Shown here in pieces: positions 51,810 to 60,846 of a stretch of DNA of 64,000 bases (its first letter is position 1; each line of letters begins with the position of its first letter). Location: positions 62,001-126,000 of the forward strand of contig CP060294.1 in the NCBI GenBank assembly GCA_014302835.1, written 5' to 3'. This DNA is from Pedobacter sp. PAMC26386. GTDB lineage: Bacteria > Bacteroidota > Bacteroidia > Sphingobacteriales > Sphingobacteriaceae. A program made the translations under genes and the position numbers. Under the pieces are notes generated by a model. That model was not told the origin of the DNA, made no database searches, and saw nothing but the letters and a program-made list of their open reading frames with translations.

Positions 51810-52610
51810 ATGGAACAAATATTCGCAGTTTGCAAGGTATCAGTAGCCCCTCTAAGGGCTGCACCATCTGATAAAGCAGAAATTACAACGCAATTATTAT
51901 TCGGTGATCAGGTAGAAGTATTAGAAAAAGCAGAACCCTGGTGGCGGATACGTAACGCTTATGACGAATATGAAGGCTGGGTAGATTTTAAACAGCTGGC
52001 AGAAATTACGCCACAACAATATGAGGAATCTCAACATCGCACTGCGATAGTACCTTTAGGTGTTAATAACCAGGTTGTTGCAGTAGATGGGAGTGCTTAT
52101 TATTTAGCTTCATCAAGTAATTTGCCTTTTTATAAAGAGGGGATTTGTGAACTTGGTAAAGAAAAATTCCAGGTATTATTTACTCCACAAACCGTGTCTA
52201 CGGCAGTTAACGGAACTACACTCGCAGAATCAGCTTTGTTTTTTTTAAACACCCCTTATTTATGGGGAGGCCGTACGCTATTTGGTATTGATTGTTCAGG
52301 CTATGTACAGGCTGTTTTCAAATTAGGTGGAATCCTGCTGAAAAGAGATGCCTCACAGCAGTCCGAACAGGGAGAAACTGTTAATTTTCTTCCGGAAGCT
52401 CAAACGGGAGATCTTGCCTTTTTTGATAATGCAGATGGAAAGATCATTCATGTAGGCTTGATGCTAAATGCCAGTCAGATTATTCATGCTTCAGGAAAAG
52501 TAAGGATTGACCCGATAGATGACCAGGGAATTTATAATCCTGAACTTGGACGATATAGTCACAAACTCAGGATTATTAAAAGATTTATAGATCCCATTCC
52601 CACACCATAA
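51810..52610 (+). CDS. SH3-NlpC/P60 cell-wall peptidase (C40)
   Basis: A 266-aa protein with an N-terminal bacterial SH3-like domain (VSVAPLRAAPSDKAEITTQLLFGDQVEV, residues 8-35) and a C-terminal NlpC/P60 domain with catalytic FGIDCSGYVQAVFK (cysteine about 160) and HVGLMLN (histidine about 210). This is the YkfC-like layout that cleaves L-Ala-D-Glu-derived muropeptides. There is no signal peptide, which suggests a cytoplasmic recycling enzyme. It overlaps the convergent WD40 gene by 26 nt. Confidence 0.9.
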   Translation: MEQIFAVCKVSVAPLRAAPSDKAEITTQLLFGDQVEVLEKAEPWWRIRNAYDEYEGWVDFKQLAEITPQQYEESQHRTAIVPLGVNNQVVAVDGSAYYLASSSNLPFYKEGICELGKEKFQVLFTPQTVSTAVNGTTLAESALFFLNTPYLWGGRTLFGIDCSGYVQAVFKLGGILLKRDASQQSEQGETVNFLPEAQTGDLAFFDNADGKIIHVGLMLNASQIIHASGKVRIDPIDDQGIYNPELGRYSHKLRIIKRFIDPIPTP

Positions 52611-53484
52611 CTAATTTATCGTCGCCTGTGGTTAATAAATATTTACCATCTTCACTCCAGACCAGTTTATTAATGGAATGGGTATGACCATGGGTATTTT
52701 TCTCGATGCTTAGAATTTTATACAATTTCAAATCATCACTGCCCCATAATTTGATGCTTTTATCCTGACTTACTGTAGCAAAATAAGGTAGGGTAGGGTG
52801 AAATGCAATTCCATAAACACTAAATAGATGCGCTGGAATTGTATGTTGAAGCTGATAATCAGGCAAAGACCAGAAGTTCAGCTGTGCATCTCTGCCGCCA
52901 GAGACCAGGTACTTGCCATCTGGCGAATACTGAACTGAAGTAACTGGTAAAGTATGTTGCTCGCGTATAAACAATAAACTATAGTCGCTCAGGTCATAAA
53001 TACGGACTACCCCATCTTTACAACCAAATGCCACTTGTTTATTGTCAGCACTGACAGCGATCGCTCTTACCGTATCAGCCGAAACCCAGATCCGGTATAG
53101 TAAAGACTGATCGGCTAATGACCATACCCCAACTGTTCCATCTTCACTTGCGGTTAAGAATTCCTGCTTTTCAGGTATAGTAACCACATCAAACACTGGT
53201 TTTTCGTGTGCCTGAAAGTGCGCTGTTACCGTCTGTTTATTGAGGTCAAATATGCTCAGTTCGCCACTTCTCTGACCCACAAAAAGTAAGTTATTATACC
53301 CATGAAGACTATAAACCGAGGTTTTTACAGGCATCAGCACTTTTGAAAACGACATCTTCTCCAATGACCATTCTACTACTCCTTTATCATTTCCTCCGGT
53401 AAAAAAAACATCGGGTTTTCCAGAATTTGCTAAGGCATAAATGGGGTTTTGATGACCGCTGAGCGATCTTAAATGTTTCAGCAT
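52585..53484 (-). CDS. WD40 repeat protein, at the end of the his operon
   Basis: A 299-aa WD40 protein with seven or so recognisable repeats (for example GHQNPIYALANSGKPDVFFTGG at the N-terminus, LTASEDGTVGVWSL and LVSGGRDAQLNFWSL), enough for a single beta-propeller. Soluble, no signal peptide. It starts 6 nt after the hisIE stop on the same strand and is probably cotranscribed with histidine genes, but I see no functional link. The 3' end overlaps the peptidase gene by 26 nt. Confidence 0.88.
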   Translation of the reverse strand: MLKHLRSLSGHQNPIYALANSGKPDVFFTGGNDKGVVEWSLEKMSFSKVLMPVKTSVYSLHGYNNLLFVGQRSGELSIFDLNKQTVTAHFQAHEKPVFDVVTIPEKQEFLTASEDGTVGVWSLADQSLLYRIWVSADTVRAIAVSADNKQVAFGCKDGVVRIYDLSDYSLLFIREQHTLPVTSVQYSPDGKYLVSGGRDAQLNFWSLPDYQLQHTIPAHLFSVYGIAFHPTLPYFATVSQDKSIKLWGSDDLKLYKILSIEKNTHGHTHSINKLVWSEDGKYLLTTGDDKLVMVWEWDL

Positions 53485-53490
53485 AGTAAA

Positions 53491-54078
53491 TTAGCGATGT
53501 CTGCTTTCCAGGTTTACACCGATGTCAGCAAGCGTTTTTCCTTTTTCTCTTAGTAAAATCAATAAGTGGAAAATTAGATCAGAACTTTCGTTTACAAAAT
53601 CAACATCTGTTTCATTCAATGCAGCAATAACCGTTTCAACCCCCTCTTCGCCAACCTTCTGAGCTATTTTATTTAACCCTTTTTTACGGAGCTTATTGAC
53701 ATAAGACTCTTCTGTAGGGTTATCATATCTGTCATGGATTATCTTTTCCAGTTCAAAAATAAAGTTCTGATTGAAATTGGTTTTAAAACAGCTTCTGCTT
53801 CCTGTATGACAAGTTGGACCAACGGGAGTAACCTTAATCAGAATCGTATCCTTGTCACAGTCGATATGTGTTTCTTTTACATGCAAAAAGTTACCGCTTT
53901 CTTCACCTTTAGTCCATAATCGGCTTTTAGAGCGGGAGTAAAAAGTTACTTTTCCTTCCTGCTGAGTTTTTGTCCAGGCCTCCTGGTTCATATAGCCCAG
54001 CATTAACACTTCCAATGTTTGGATATCCTGAATGATTACAGGAACCAATCCATCGGTTTTTTCAAAATCTATATTCAT
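53491..54078 (-). CDS. hisIE: Bifunctional PRA-CH hydrolase/PRA-PH HisIE
   Basis: A 195-aa fusion. The N-terminal HisI (phosphoribosyl-AMP cyclohydrolase) part has [16 protein letters not shown] and metal-binding cysteines in IDCDKDTIL and [12 protein letters not shown]. The C-terminal HisE (phosphoribosyl-ATP pyrophosphatase, from about 108) has the [13 protein letters not shown] motif. It does the second and third steps of histidine synthesis. Its start overlaps the hisF stop by 4 nt. Confidence 0.96.
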   Translation of the reverse strand: MNIDFEKTDGLVPVIIQDIQTLEVLMLGYMNQEAWTKTQQEGKVTFYSRSKSRLWTKGEESGNFLHVKETHIDCDKDTILIKVTPVGPTCHTGSRSCFKTNFNQNFIFELEKIIHDRYDNPTEESYVNKLRKKGLNKIAQKVGEEGVETVIAALNETDVDFVNESSDLIFHLLILLREKGKTLADIGVNLESRHR

Positions 54079-54830
54079 AACCTTACTGGTATGTTGTGTT
54101 TTTTTAATTCGTTTTTCAGGTAGGGGATAGGAATTTCACCGAAATGAAAGACCGATGCTGCTAATGCCGCATCCACACCTGTGGTGGTAAAAACTTCAGT
54201 GAAATGCTCCACTTTCCCGGCACCGCCAGAGGCGATAACAGGAATATTGATCATTTTGGTAATGCGATCCAGCAGTTTACAATCAAAGCCCTGTTTAGTC
54301 CCATCGTGGTCCATTGAGGTCAATAAAATTTCTCCTGCACCTAGTTCTTCCGCTTGTTTAATCCAGTGTTCGGTTTCAATTTCCGTAGTTAACCGGCCAC
54401 CATTTAAATGCACCATATTTCGGCCTGCAATCAGTTTCGTATCTACAGCGACAACGACAAACTGTACGCCAAATACTTTAGCAAGATCGGCAATCAGCTG
54501 TGGGTTTTTAACAGCCGCAGAATTGATGCTGATTTTGTCTGCTCCTGCATTTAAAAGGGCTTCTGCATCTGCAATCTCAGTAATTCCTCCACCAATAGTA
54601 AAAGGGATGTTGAGCTGTCTGGCTACCGATTTCACCATTTCTATCATCGTTTTACGACGTTCGTGGGTAGCAGTAATGTCCAGAAATACGAGTTCATCGG
54701 CACCTTGCTGTGCATATTGCCAGGCAAGTTCTACCGGATCACCAGCATCTTTCAGGTCTACAAAGTTAACGCCTTTTACAGTCCGTCCGTCTTTGACGTC
54801 CAGACATGGAATGATACGTTTGCTTAACAT
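54075..54830 (-). CDS. hisF: Imidazole glycerol phosphate synthase subunit HisF
   Basis: A 251-aa TIM-barrel cyclase subunit, which uses ammonia from HisH to form imidazole glycerol phosphate and AICAR. The catalytic aspartates are in [12 protein letters not shown] (D11 equivalent) and [12 protein letters not shown] (D130 equivalent). The start is ATG 54830 ([12 protein letters not shown]), 2 nt after the hisA stop; an in-frame upstream ATG would add 11 foreign residues overlapping hisA. Confidence 0.96.
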   Translation of the reverse strand: MLSKRIIPCLDVKDGRTVKGVNFVDLKDAGDPVELAWQYAQQGADELVFLDITATHERRKTMIEMVKSVARQLNIPFTIGGGITEIADAEALLNAGADKISINSAAVKNPQLIADLAKVFGVQFVVVAVDTKLIAGRNMVHLNGGRLTTEIETEHWIKQAEELGAGEILLTSMDHDGTKQGFDCKLLDRITKMINIPVIASGGAGKVEHFTEVFTTTGVDAALAASVFHFGEIPIPYLKNELKKHNIPVRL

Positions 54831-54832
54831 CC

Positions 54833-55582
54833 TTATAAAGATGTCATTGCTTTGAGATTCCACTCTTTAATCTCTTCAATAGAGATCCGGTTTTCATAAA
54901 TGGCCTTTCCAACTACGCAAGATCTGATTTCCAGCTTTGCCAGGTCTTCAATATCTGCCATTGAGCTGATACCGCCAGAGGCAATGAGTTTAATAAACGG
55001 AGAGTGTTCCAATAGTTTCTTATACAGGTCTATTGCTGCACCACCTAGTTTACCATCTTTGTTAATGTCCGTACAAAGGAATCTGAAGAAACCTAACTGA
55101 AGACATTTGTCTACATAGTCCATTAGCTTGATTGGAGAGCTTTCCATCCATCCTGAGTATTTAATGACTTCATCCAATACATCAATTGCAATGACGATCC
55201 GGTTTGCGTAATCGTATTTCTTACCGACTTCTTTACTTAAATCAGCCAGAAAATCAGGGTTGGTAATAGCCTGTGTACCTACAATAACTCTGTGGATACC
55301 CGCATCAAGCAGGTTAGTTACCTGTGCAATGGTACGAATTCCACCACCGTATTGCACGCGCATATCTGTTTTTTTGATAATATCAAAAAGTTCAGTTTGA
55401 TTGCTGAAATCTCCTTTAGCACCATTTAAGTCAATAATATGTATGAATTCTGTACCGTTAGACCGATAAGTCTCAATCATTTCAGCAATTGACACATCAT
55501 ACACTGTCTTTTGGTTATAGTCACCTTCTCTAAGGCGGACAACTTTACCATCTAAAATATCAATAGCGGGAATAATGTACAT
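54833..55582 (-). CDS. hisA: ProFAR isomerase HisA
   Basis: A 249-aa TIM-barrel Amadori isomerase: [15 protein letters not shown] (D8 equivalent) at the start and the second catalytic aspartate in [12 protein letters not shown] (about residues 168-179). It separates hisH and hisF, giving the common bacterial order hisH-hisA-hisF. The gap to hisH is 1 nt. Confidence 0.96.
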   Translation of the reverse strand: MYIIPAIDILDGKVVRLREGDYNQKTVYDVSIAEMIETYRSNGTEFIHIIDLNGAKGDFSNQTELFDIIKKTDMRVQYGGGIRTIAQVTNLLDAGIHRVIVGTQAITNPDFLADLSKEVGKKYDYANRIVIAIDVLDEVIKYSGWMESSPIKLMDYVDKCLQLGFFRFLCTDINKDGKLGGAAIDLYKKLLEHSPFIKLIASGGISSMADIEDLAKLEIRSCVVGKAIYENRISIEEIKEWNLKAMTSL

Positions 55583-55583
55583 T

Positions 55584-56177
55584 TTATTGTTTTATTTTGA
55601 AAAAGTTTAATAATAATTGTTCTCCTGCAGCACCAGACTTTTCAGGGTGGAACTGTACCCCGTAAAAATTGTCTTTCTGTATCGCTGCGGAATATTGCAG
55701 GCCATAGTTTGCAGTTGCTATCTCAAAAATAGCGTTATATTCAATAAAGTACGAATGCACAAAGTAAAATTGTGTCTGATTTTCAATACCTTCGAATAGT
55801 AAATTGTTTTTAGTCTCAATGTTATTCCATCCCATATGAGGAATTTTAATGCCGAGATCTCTATCAAATAGTTTCGTTTCCAGTGGAAAGATATTCATCA
55901 GCTGTGCATCACCTTCCTCAGAGTGTGAAGTAAGCAGTTGCATCCCTACACAAATGCCCAGAACAGGTTTTTTTAAATTCCTGATTGATTCTACAAGCCC
56001 AGTATGGTTTAGTTTCTCCATGGCAGCCCCCGCATGTCCTACACCAGGAATGATGATATGAGAATATTGATGAAAATCACTTTCTGTATTGATCATCCCA
56101 TAACTCAGCCCAAGTCTGGATAAAGCAGAAGTCAGAGAGAAGATATTTCCTGCACCGTAATTAACGATTCCTATCAT
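55584..56177 (-). CDS. hisH: Imidazole glycerol phosphate synthase subunit HisH
   Basis: A 197-aa class I glutamine amidotransferase that supplies ammonia to HisF. Nucleophile motif GICVGMQLL (cysteine about 77) and catalytic His-x-Glu in VQFHPEKSG (about 178-186), with the oxyanion segment IIPGVGHAG. One nt separates it from hisB. Confidence 0.95.
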   Translation of the reverse strand: MIGIVNYGAGNIFSLTSALSRLGLSYGMINTESDFHQYSHIIIPGVGHAGAAMEKLNHTGLVESIRNLKKPVLGICVGMQLLTSHSEEGDAQLMNIFPLETKLFDRDLGIKIPHMGWNNIETKNNLLFEGIENQTQFYFVHSYFIEYNAIFEIATANYGLQYSAAIQKDNFYGVQFHPEKSGAAGEQLLLNFFKIKQ

Positions 56178-56178
56178 T

Positions 56179-57312
56179 TTATAATAAACCTTTTGTACTT
56201 GGTAAAACTAATTTTTCTGCATCTCTTTTGATGGCCATCTTAATTGCTTTTGCAAAGGCCTTAAAAATAGATTCAATTTTATGATGTTCATTATCTCCCT
56301 CAGCTTTAATATTTAAATTGCATTTTGCAGCATCACTGAAAGATTTGAAGAAGTGATAAAACATTTCTGTTGGTACATCTCCTACTTTTTCACGTTTAAA
56401 TTCTGCGTCCCAAACGATCCAGTTTCTGCCTCCGAAATCGATAGCTACCTGAGCCAGGCAGTCGTCCATCGGTAAACAAAAACCATAACGCTCTAAGCCC
56501 AGTTTATTTCCTATGGCTTTGGCAAAAGCCTCACCCAACGCGATTCCTGTATCTTCAACTGTATGGTGTTCATCAATATGTAAATCGCCTTTGGCAATAA
56601 TATTCAAATCTACTCCACCATGACGCGCAATTTGATCGAGCATGTGATTAAAGAAGTTTAAACCTGTTTCTATGTGTGCTTTTCCAGTTCCATCAAGGTT
56701 CAGCTCAATATCAATATCAGTTTCGTTCGTCTTTCTGATATGATGAAATTGTCTGCTCCCCGCACTCAGGAAAGTATAAATATCTACCCAGTTTTGAGTT
56801 TGCAGAGCGATGACACTTGTCAGCGTTTCTGCTTTATCCAGCATTTCTGCAGATCCTAACGCATCATTGTTTCTTAACCAGATTGCTTTTGCACCCAGGT
56901 TTTTAGCCAAAACAACATCATTAATACGATCACCGATTACAAAAGAACCGGCTAAATCATATTCGCCACTAAAGAAATGCTGTAACAAACCAGTATTTGG
57001 TTTACGCGTAGGGGCATTTTCATGTGCAAAAGTTTTATCGATAATGACTTCGGAAAAAACTACACCCTCACCGGCAAAAGTGTCCAGAATGAAATTGTGG
57101 ACTGGCCAAAAATTAGGCTCAGGATGAGAATCAGTACCTAAACCATCCTGGTTAGTGACCATAACCAGTTCAAAATCTAGTTCTGCGGCTATTTTAGCCA
57201 TGTAATATAATGACCTTGGGTAAAATTTAAGCTTTGAAAATGAATCAATTTGTTCATCCTCTGGTTCTGTGATCAGTGTGCCGTCACGGTCTATGAAAAG
57301 TATCTTCTTCAT
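56179..57312 (-). CDS. hisB: Bifunctional histidinol-phosphatase/IGP dehydratase HisB
   Basis: A 377-aa fusion enzyme. The N-terminal HAD phosphatase (DRDGTLI at residues 8-14, later [12 protein letters not shown]) removes phosphate from histidinol-phosphate. The C-terminal imidazoleglycerol-phosphate dehydratase starts near residue 190 and has manganese motifs [11 protein letters not shown] and [10 protein letters not shown]. The fusion is known from enteric bacteria and Bacteroidota. Confidence 0.96.
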   Translation of the reverse strand: MKKILFIDRDGTLITEPEDEQIDSFSKLKFYPRSLYYMAKIAAELDFELVMVTNQDGLGTDSHPEPNFWPVHNFILDTFAGEGVVFSEVIIDKTFAHENAPTRKPNTGLLQHFFSGEYDLAGSFVIGDRINDVVLAKNLGAKAIWLRNNDALGSAEMLDKAETLTSVIALQTQNWVDIYTFLSAGSRQFHHIRKTNETDIDIELNLDGTGKAHIETGLNFFNHMLDQIARHGGVDLNIIAKGDLHIDEHHTVEDTGIALGEAFAKAIGNKLGLERYGFCLPMDDCLAQVAIDFGGRNWIVWDAEFKREKVGDVPTEMFYHFFKSFSDAAKCNLNIKAEGDNEHHKIESIFKAFAKAIKMAIKRDAEKLVLPSTKGLL

Positions 57313-57314
57313 GC

Positions 57315-58361
57315 TTAGCTAATTAACGATTTTAAAGCGGTTAATAGTATCTCATTCTCTGCGGGTGTACCCACAGTAATTCTCAGGCAGCCTTCACAAA
57401 GTGTTACTTTTGCGCGGTTGCGGACAATGATGCCCCGATCTACCAAAGCGTCATAAGTTGCATTGGCATCGTCCACCTCAACCAGGATAAAATTCGCATC
57501 TGAAGGATAAACCTTTTTGACCATCGGTATAGCCAATAATGATTTGCTGAGTAATTCTCTTTCGGACACGGTAGATTTAATCCACTCATTCACCTGCCCG
57601 ATGTTCTGAAGTGCAGCTAAAGCCAGGTCTTGTGTCGATTGACTAATGTTATAAGGTGCTTTAACTTTGTTCAGAATGTCAATAATAATACTGGAAGCAA
57701 ATGCCATACCCAGACGCAATCCTGCAAGTCCCCATGCTTTGGAGAAAGTCTGTAAAACCACTAATTGCGGATATTCTGTCAATTCCTGTATAAAAGTGCG
57801 TTGTTTGGCAAAATTAATATAGGCTTCATCAATGACAACTAAACCGTTGAAATTGGCCAGTACGGTTTCGATGTCAGTACGGATAATAGAATTGCCTGTA
57901 GGATTGTTCGGCGAACAGATAAAAATCAACTTTGTATTGGCATCAATAGCCTCAGCTATGCCTTCCAGATCTAGCTGGAAATTTGGCAATAAGTTCACTT
58001 TACGGATTTCTACATCATTGATATTTGCAGACACCTCATACATGCCATAAGTGGGAGGAAGAATAATGATATTATCCTTTCCCGGATTACAGAAAGCACG
58101 AAACAGGAGGTCTATAGCCTCATCACTGCCATTTCCCAGAAAGGTGTTTTCGATCGGTACACCTTTTATTTTACTCAGTGCATCTTTAAGATCCAGCTGT
58201 AAAGGATCAGGATAGCGGTTGAAGTTTTCTGGCAGCGGAGAGCCGTAACTATTTTCATTGGCATCTAAAAACACACTTGCCTGACCTTTATACTCATCCC
58301 TTGCGGTAGAATAAGGGCGAAGGGTTTTGATGTTTTCGCGTTGTAGGTTTTTAATATCCAT
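57315..58361 (-). CDS. hisC: Histidinol-phosphate aminotransferase
   Basis: A 348-aa PLP-dependent aminotransferase of fold type I. The lysine that binds PLP is in [14 protein letters not shown] (about residues 207-220), with YGMY and CSPNNPTGN for cofactor and substrate contacts. It overlaps hisD by 11 nt. Confidence 0.95.
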   Translation of the reverse strand: MDIKNLQRENIKTLRPYSTARDEYKGQASVFLDANENSYGSPLPENFNRYPDPLQLDLKDALSKIKGVPIENTFLGNGSDEAIDLLFRAFCNPGKDNIIILPPTYGMYEVSANINDVEIRKVNLLPNFQLDLEGIAEAIDANTKLIFICSPNNPTGNSIIRTDIETVLANFNGLVVIDEAYINFAKQRTFIQELTEYPQLVVLQTFSKAWGLAGLRLGMAFASSIIIDILNKVKAPYNISQSTQDLALAALQNIGQVNEWIKSTVSERELLSKSLLAIPMVKKVYPSDANFILVEVDDANATYDALVDRGIIVRNRAKVTLCEGCLRITVGTPAENEILLTALKSLIS

Positions 58362-59649
58362 CTGATGATTTTAAACGAATAGTGATTGCATTTTTGTGTG
58401 CTTGAAGGCCTTCAGCGGCAGCAAGAATTTCAACAGTGGGGCCAATAGCCGCCAAGCCCTGTGGACTGATCTGCTGGAAAGTGATTTTTTTGATAAAAGA
58501 ATCAATTGACACTCCTGAATATGCTTTAGCAAAGCCACTTGTTGGTAAAGTGTGATTGGTCCCTGATGCATAATCTCCGGCACTTTCCGGGGTCAAATTC
58601 CCTAGAAAAACAGAGCCCGCATTGATAATCAGCGGGATCAATTCCTGAAAGCTTTCTGTGGCCAGGATTAAATGTTCCGGAGCATAAATATTACTGAACT
58701 CCATAGCCTGTAGCTTGTTTTCTACTAGTACAGCGTATGAATTAGCAATGGCCTGGGTCGCAATATCTTTTCTTGGCAAAGCATTGAGCTGAAGTTCAAT
58801 TTGCTGAAGGGTTTCAGTAATTAGGTTTGCTGAGGTAGAGACTAAAATTGCCTGGCTATCGGTTCCATGTTCTGCCTGAGCTAAAAGATCTGAGGCTACA
58901 AATGCCGGATTAGCAGTTTCGTCTGCAATGACCAGTACTTCAGAAGGACCGGCCGGCATATCGATAGCGGTGATACCTGAAGCTAAAACCTGTTGTTTAG
59001 CCTGGGTTACATATCGGTTTCCGGGGCCAAAAATCTTGTAAACCTTTGGCACTGTTGCTGTGCCAAATGCCATAGCAGCTATTGCTTGTGCACCACCGGC
59101 AAGATAGATTTTTTCAATCGCTAAAAGCTGTGCACAATAGGCCAGATAACAATTTGTTTTTCCGTCTTTCTGAGGAGGTGAACAAACTACAATTTCTTGG
59201 CATCCAGCTAGTGTTGCCGGGATAGCCAGCATCAAAAATGTACTAGGTAGAACAGCCGTCCCGCCTGGGATATATAAGCCTACCCGTTCTATTGGTCTGG
59301 GCTCCCGCCAACAGGAAACACCGGGCATAGTTTCTACTTTTGCCTCTATATAAAGCTGTGCTGTGTGGAATTTTTTGATATTGGCATAAGCGGTATCAAT
59401 AGCAATTCTGGCTTCCTCAGGAATGGTGGCAGCAATCTTTGTCAGTTCATCTTTTTCTATGAAAAGCTGATCCAGATTTACCTTGTCAAAAGTTAAGGCA
59501 TAATCCCTTAAGGCCTGGTCGCCCACTGCTTTTACTTGCCCGATGATCTCTTCTACTCTTGCTGCAATCGTCGTATCATCAGCTAGTTGTCTTAAACAGA
59601 GTTCTTCAATATTCTGTTCAGATAAATCAGTATACTTATAGATTTTCAA
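58351..59649 (-). CDS. hisD: Histidinol dehydrogenase
   Basis: A 432-aa zinc and NAD-dependent enzyme for the last two oxidations to histidine. Typical segments: ERVGLYIPGGTAVLPST, GPGNRYVTQAKQQV, DMPAGPSEVLVIAD, LLAQAEHGTDSQAIL (zinc and catalytic His/Glu region) and APEHLIL. It lies 67 nt after hisG; that gap contains a GTTAAC-TAATA-GTTAAC hairpin (59665-59681). Confidence 0.96.
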   Translation of the reverse strand: MKIYKYTDLSEQNIEELCLRQLADDTTIAARVEEIIGQVKAVGDQALRDYALTFDKVNLDQLFIEKDELTKIAATIPEEARIAIDTAYANIKKFHTAQLYIEAKVETMPGVSCWREPRPIERVGLYIPGGTAVLPSTFLMLAIPATLAGCQEIVVCSPPQKDGKTNCYLAYCAQLLAIEKIYLAGGAQAIAAMAFGTATVPKVYKIFGPGNRYVTQAKQQVLASGITAIDMPAGPSEVLVIADETANPAFVASDLLAQAEHGTDSQAILVSTSANLITETLQQIELQLNALPRKDIATQAIANSYAVLVENKLQAMEFSNIYAPEHLILATESFQELIPLIINAGSVFLGNLTPESAGDYASGTNHTLPTSGFAKAYSGVSIDSFIKKITFQQISPQGLAAIGPTVEILAAAEGLQAHKNAITIRLKSSDGY

Positions 59650-59716
59650 TGTCTTATGTTTTTGTGTTAACTAATAGTTAACGGTAAAAAGAAGTTTTTG
59701 TTGATTAAAACAGGGG

Positions 59717-60568
59717 TTATGAAATGATTTTCTCAATTGGCATCACTACAATTCCTTCTGCACCAGCGGCTTTCAGACTGTTGATTTTTTCCCAGAAATC
59801 CTGTTCTGCAATTACAGAGTGAACTGCTACCCAATCTTGTTCAAATAGTGGTACGATAGTAGGGCTTTTAACTCCCGGAAGTAAGCTCACTACTTTTTCA
59901 AGATTTGATTTAGCCACATTCAATACTACATATTTTGTCTCTTTGGCGCGCAGTACCGAACGGATTCTCTGCAGTAATTCGATGACATCTTCGTTCAGTT
60001 CCATGCCTTTACTTGCAATCAGAACTGCTTCAGATTTCATCACTTCACCGAAAGGTTTCAGACCATTACTTTTTAAAGTTCCGCCTGTTGAAACGATGTC
60101 GCATATGGCATCACTTAAGCCTAAACCAGGACCAATTTCTACGGAGCCGGATATGGTGCGGACTACGGCATTTACCTTATTGTCGTCCAGGTATTTCTGA
60201 AGGATGACCGGGTAAGAAGTAGCGATTGCTTTACCTTCTAATCCGCTGATGTCGCTGATGTCACTTTCGTTGGGAACAGCAATTTTTAGCGTACATTTTC
60301 CGAAGCCTAGTTTTTGAAGATAGGTTACGTCTGCGTTAACTTCAGTGATCACATTTTCACCAACAATACCCAGATCGGCAATGCCATCCTGAACATATTC
60401 CGGAATATCATCATCTCTAAGGAATAAGATTTCCAAAGGGAAATTAGTTACAGTTGATATTAATGAGCTTTTGTAGTTTTCGAAAGATAAACCACAATTT
60501 TTAAGAATCTCTACAGATTTTTCGTTTAGCCTTCCAGATTTCTGGATAGCAATTTTAAGTGTTTTCAA
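59717..60568 (-). CDS. hisG: ATP phosphoribosyltransferase (long form HisG)
   Basis: First and feedback-regulated step of histidine synthesis. 283 aa, the long form with a C-terminal regulatory ACT-like domain (from about 210: VSLLPGVKSPTIVPL). N-terminal KIAIQKSGRLNEKSVEIL and the PRPP loop GTLKSNGL-type segment (VSTGGTLKSNGL) are visible. The start is TTG 60568, giving MKTLKIAIQKSGRL. The longer frame also begins with TTG (60613) and would add 15 residues unlike the family, overlapping the leader hairpin. Confidence 0.92.
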   Translation of the reverse strand: MKTLKIAIQKSGRLNEKSVEILKNCGLSFENYKSSLISTVTNFPLEILFLRDDDIPEYVQDGIADLGIVGENVITEVNADVTYLQKLGFGKCTLKIAVPNESDISDISGLEGKAIATSYPVILQKYLDDNKVNAVVRTISGSVEIGPGLGLSDAICDIVSTGGTLKSNGLKPFGEVMKSEAVLIASKGMELNEDVIELLQRIRSVLRAKETKYVVLNVAKSNLEKVVSLLPGVKSPTIVPLFEQDWVAVHSVIAEQDFWEKINSLKAAGAEGIVVMPIEKIIS

Positions 60569-60612
60569 TTGATTGAAATTATTGAATGAAACAGGAAAAT
60601 AATTCGGAAACA

Positions 60613-60747
60613 AGTTTTGAAGTACAAAACATTACATATCTATCGCCATAACTGGCGATGGTACAAATGTGAGTGATGGTTCAAAATATTGTTCATAATC
60701 TATGTCTCTATTCAATAATGCGTTGCACACTGAGGTGCACAAATATA
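60613..60747 (-). promoter_or_regulatory. Histidine attenuator: promoter, leader peptide, alternative hairpins
   Basis: From 5' to 3' on the minus strand: promoter box TATATTTG (60740-60747) with TTTG 18 nt upstream; the His-rich leader peptide (60696-60640); a perfect 7-bp hairpin ATCGCCA-GTTA-TGGCGAT (60659-60642) that begins in the last His codon; and a second hairpin GTTTTG-TACTT-CAAAAC (60630-60614). TTTTGAA at 60686-60680 could instead pair with TTCAAAA at 60621-60615, competing with the second hairpin. This is the expected layout for ribosome-controlled attenuation of hisG. Confidence 0.7.
60640..60696 (-). CDS. Putative his operon leader peptide, 18 aa
   Basis: Reading frame ATG at 60696 to TAG at 60640-60642, encoding MNNILNHHSHLYHRQLWR. 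Four of 18 codons are His, including an adjacent pair and all within eight positions. The last His codon (60660-60658) overlaps the base of the hairpin. It lies 71 nt before the proposed hisG start and 43 nt after the promoter box. Four His in a random 18-codon frame just upstream of a his operon is improbable, so a leader-peptide sensor is the natural reading. Confidence 0.72.
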   Translation of the reverse strand: MNNILNHHSHLYHRQLWR

Positions 60748-60846
60748 TAGATAGAATTGACAAATCAAAAATATATGGCATTTTATTTGATTAGGATGCT
60801 CATATAGCATATTAACGAAGCTCGAATTATTTAAATACCGCTCATT

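Noticed and set aside
54181..54855. 224-codon open frame on the + strand over hisF
   Set aside because: It is antisense to hisF, which has clear catalytic motifs; the opposite frame has no family-like features and follows codon bias of the coding strand.
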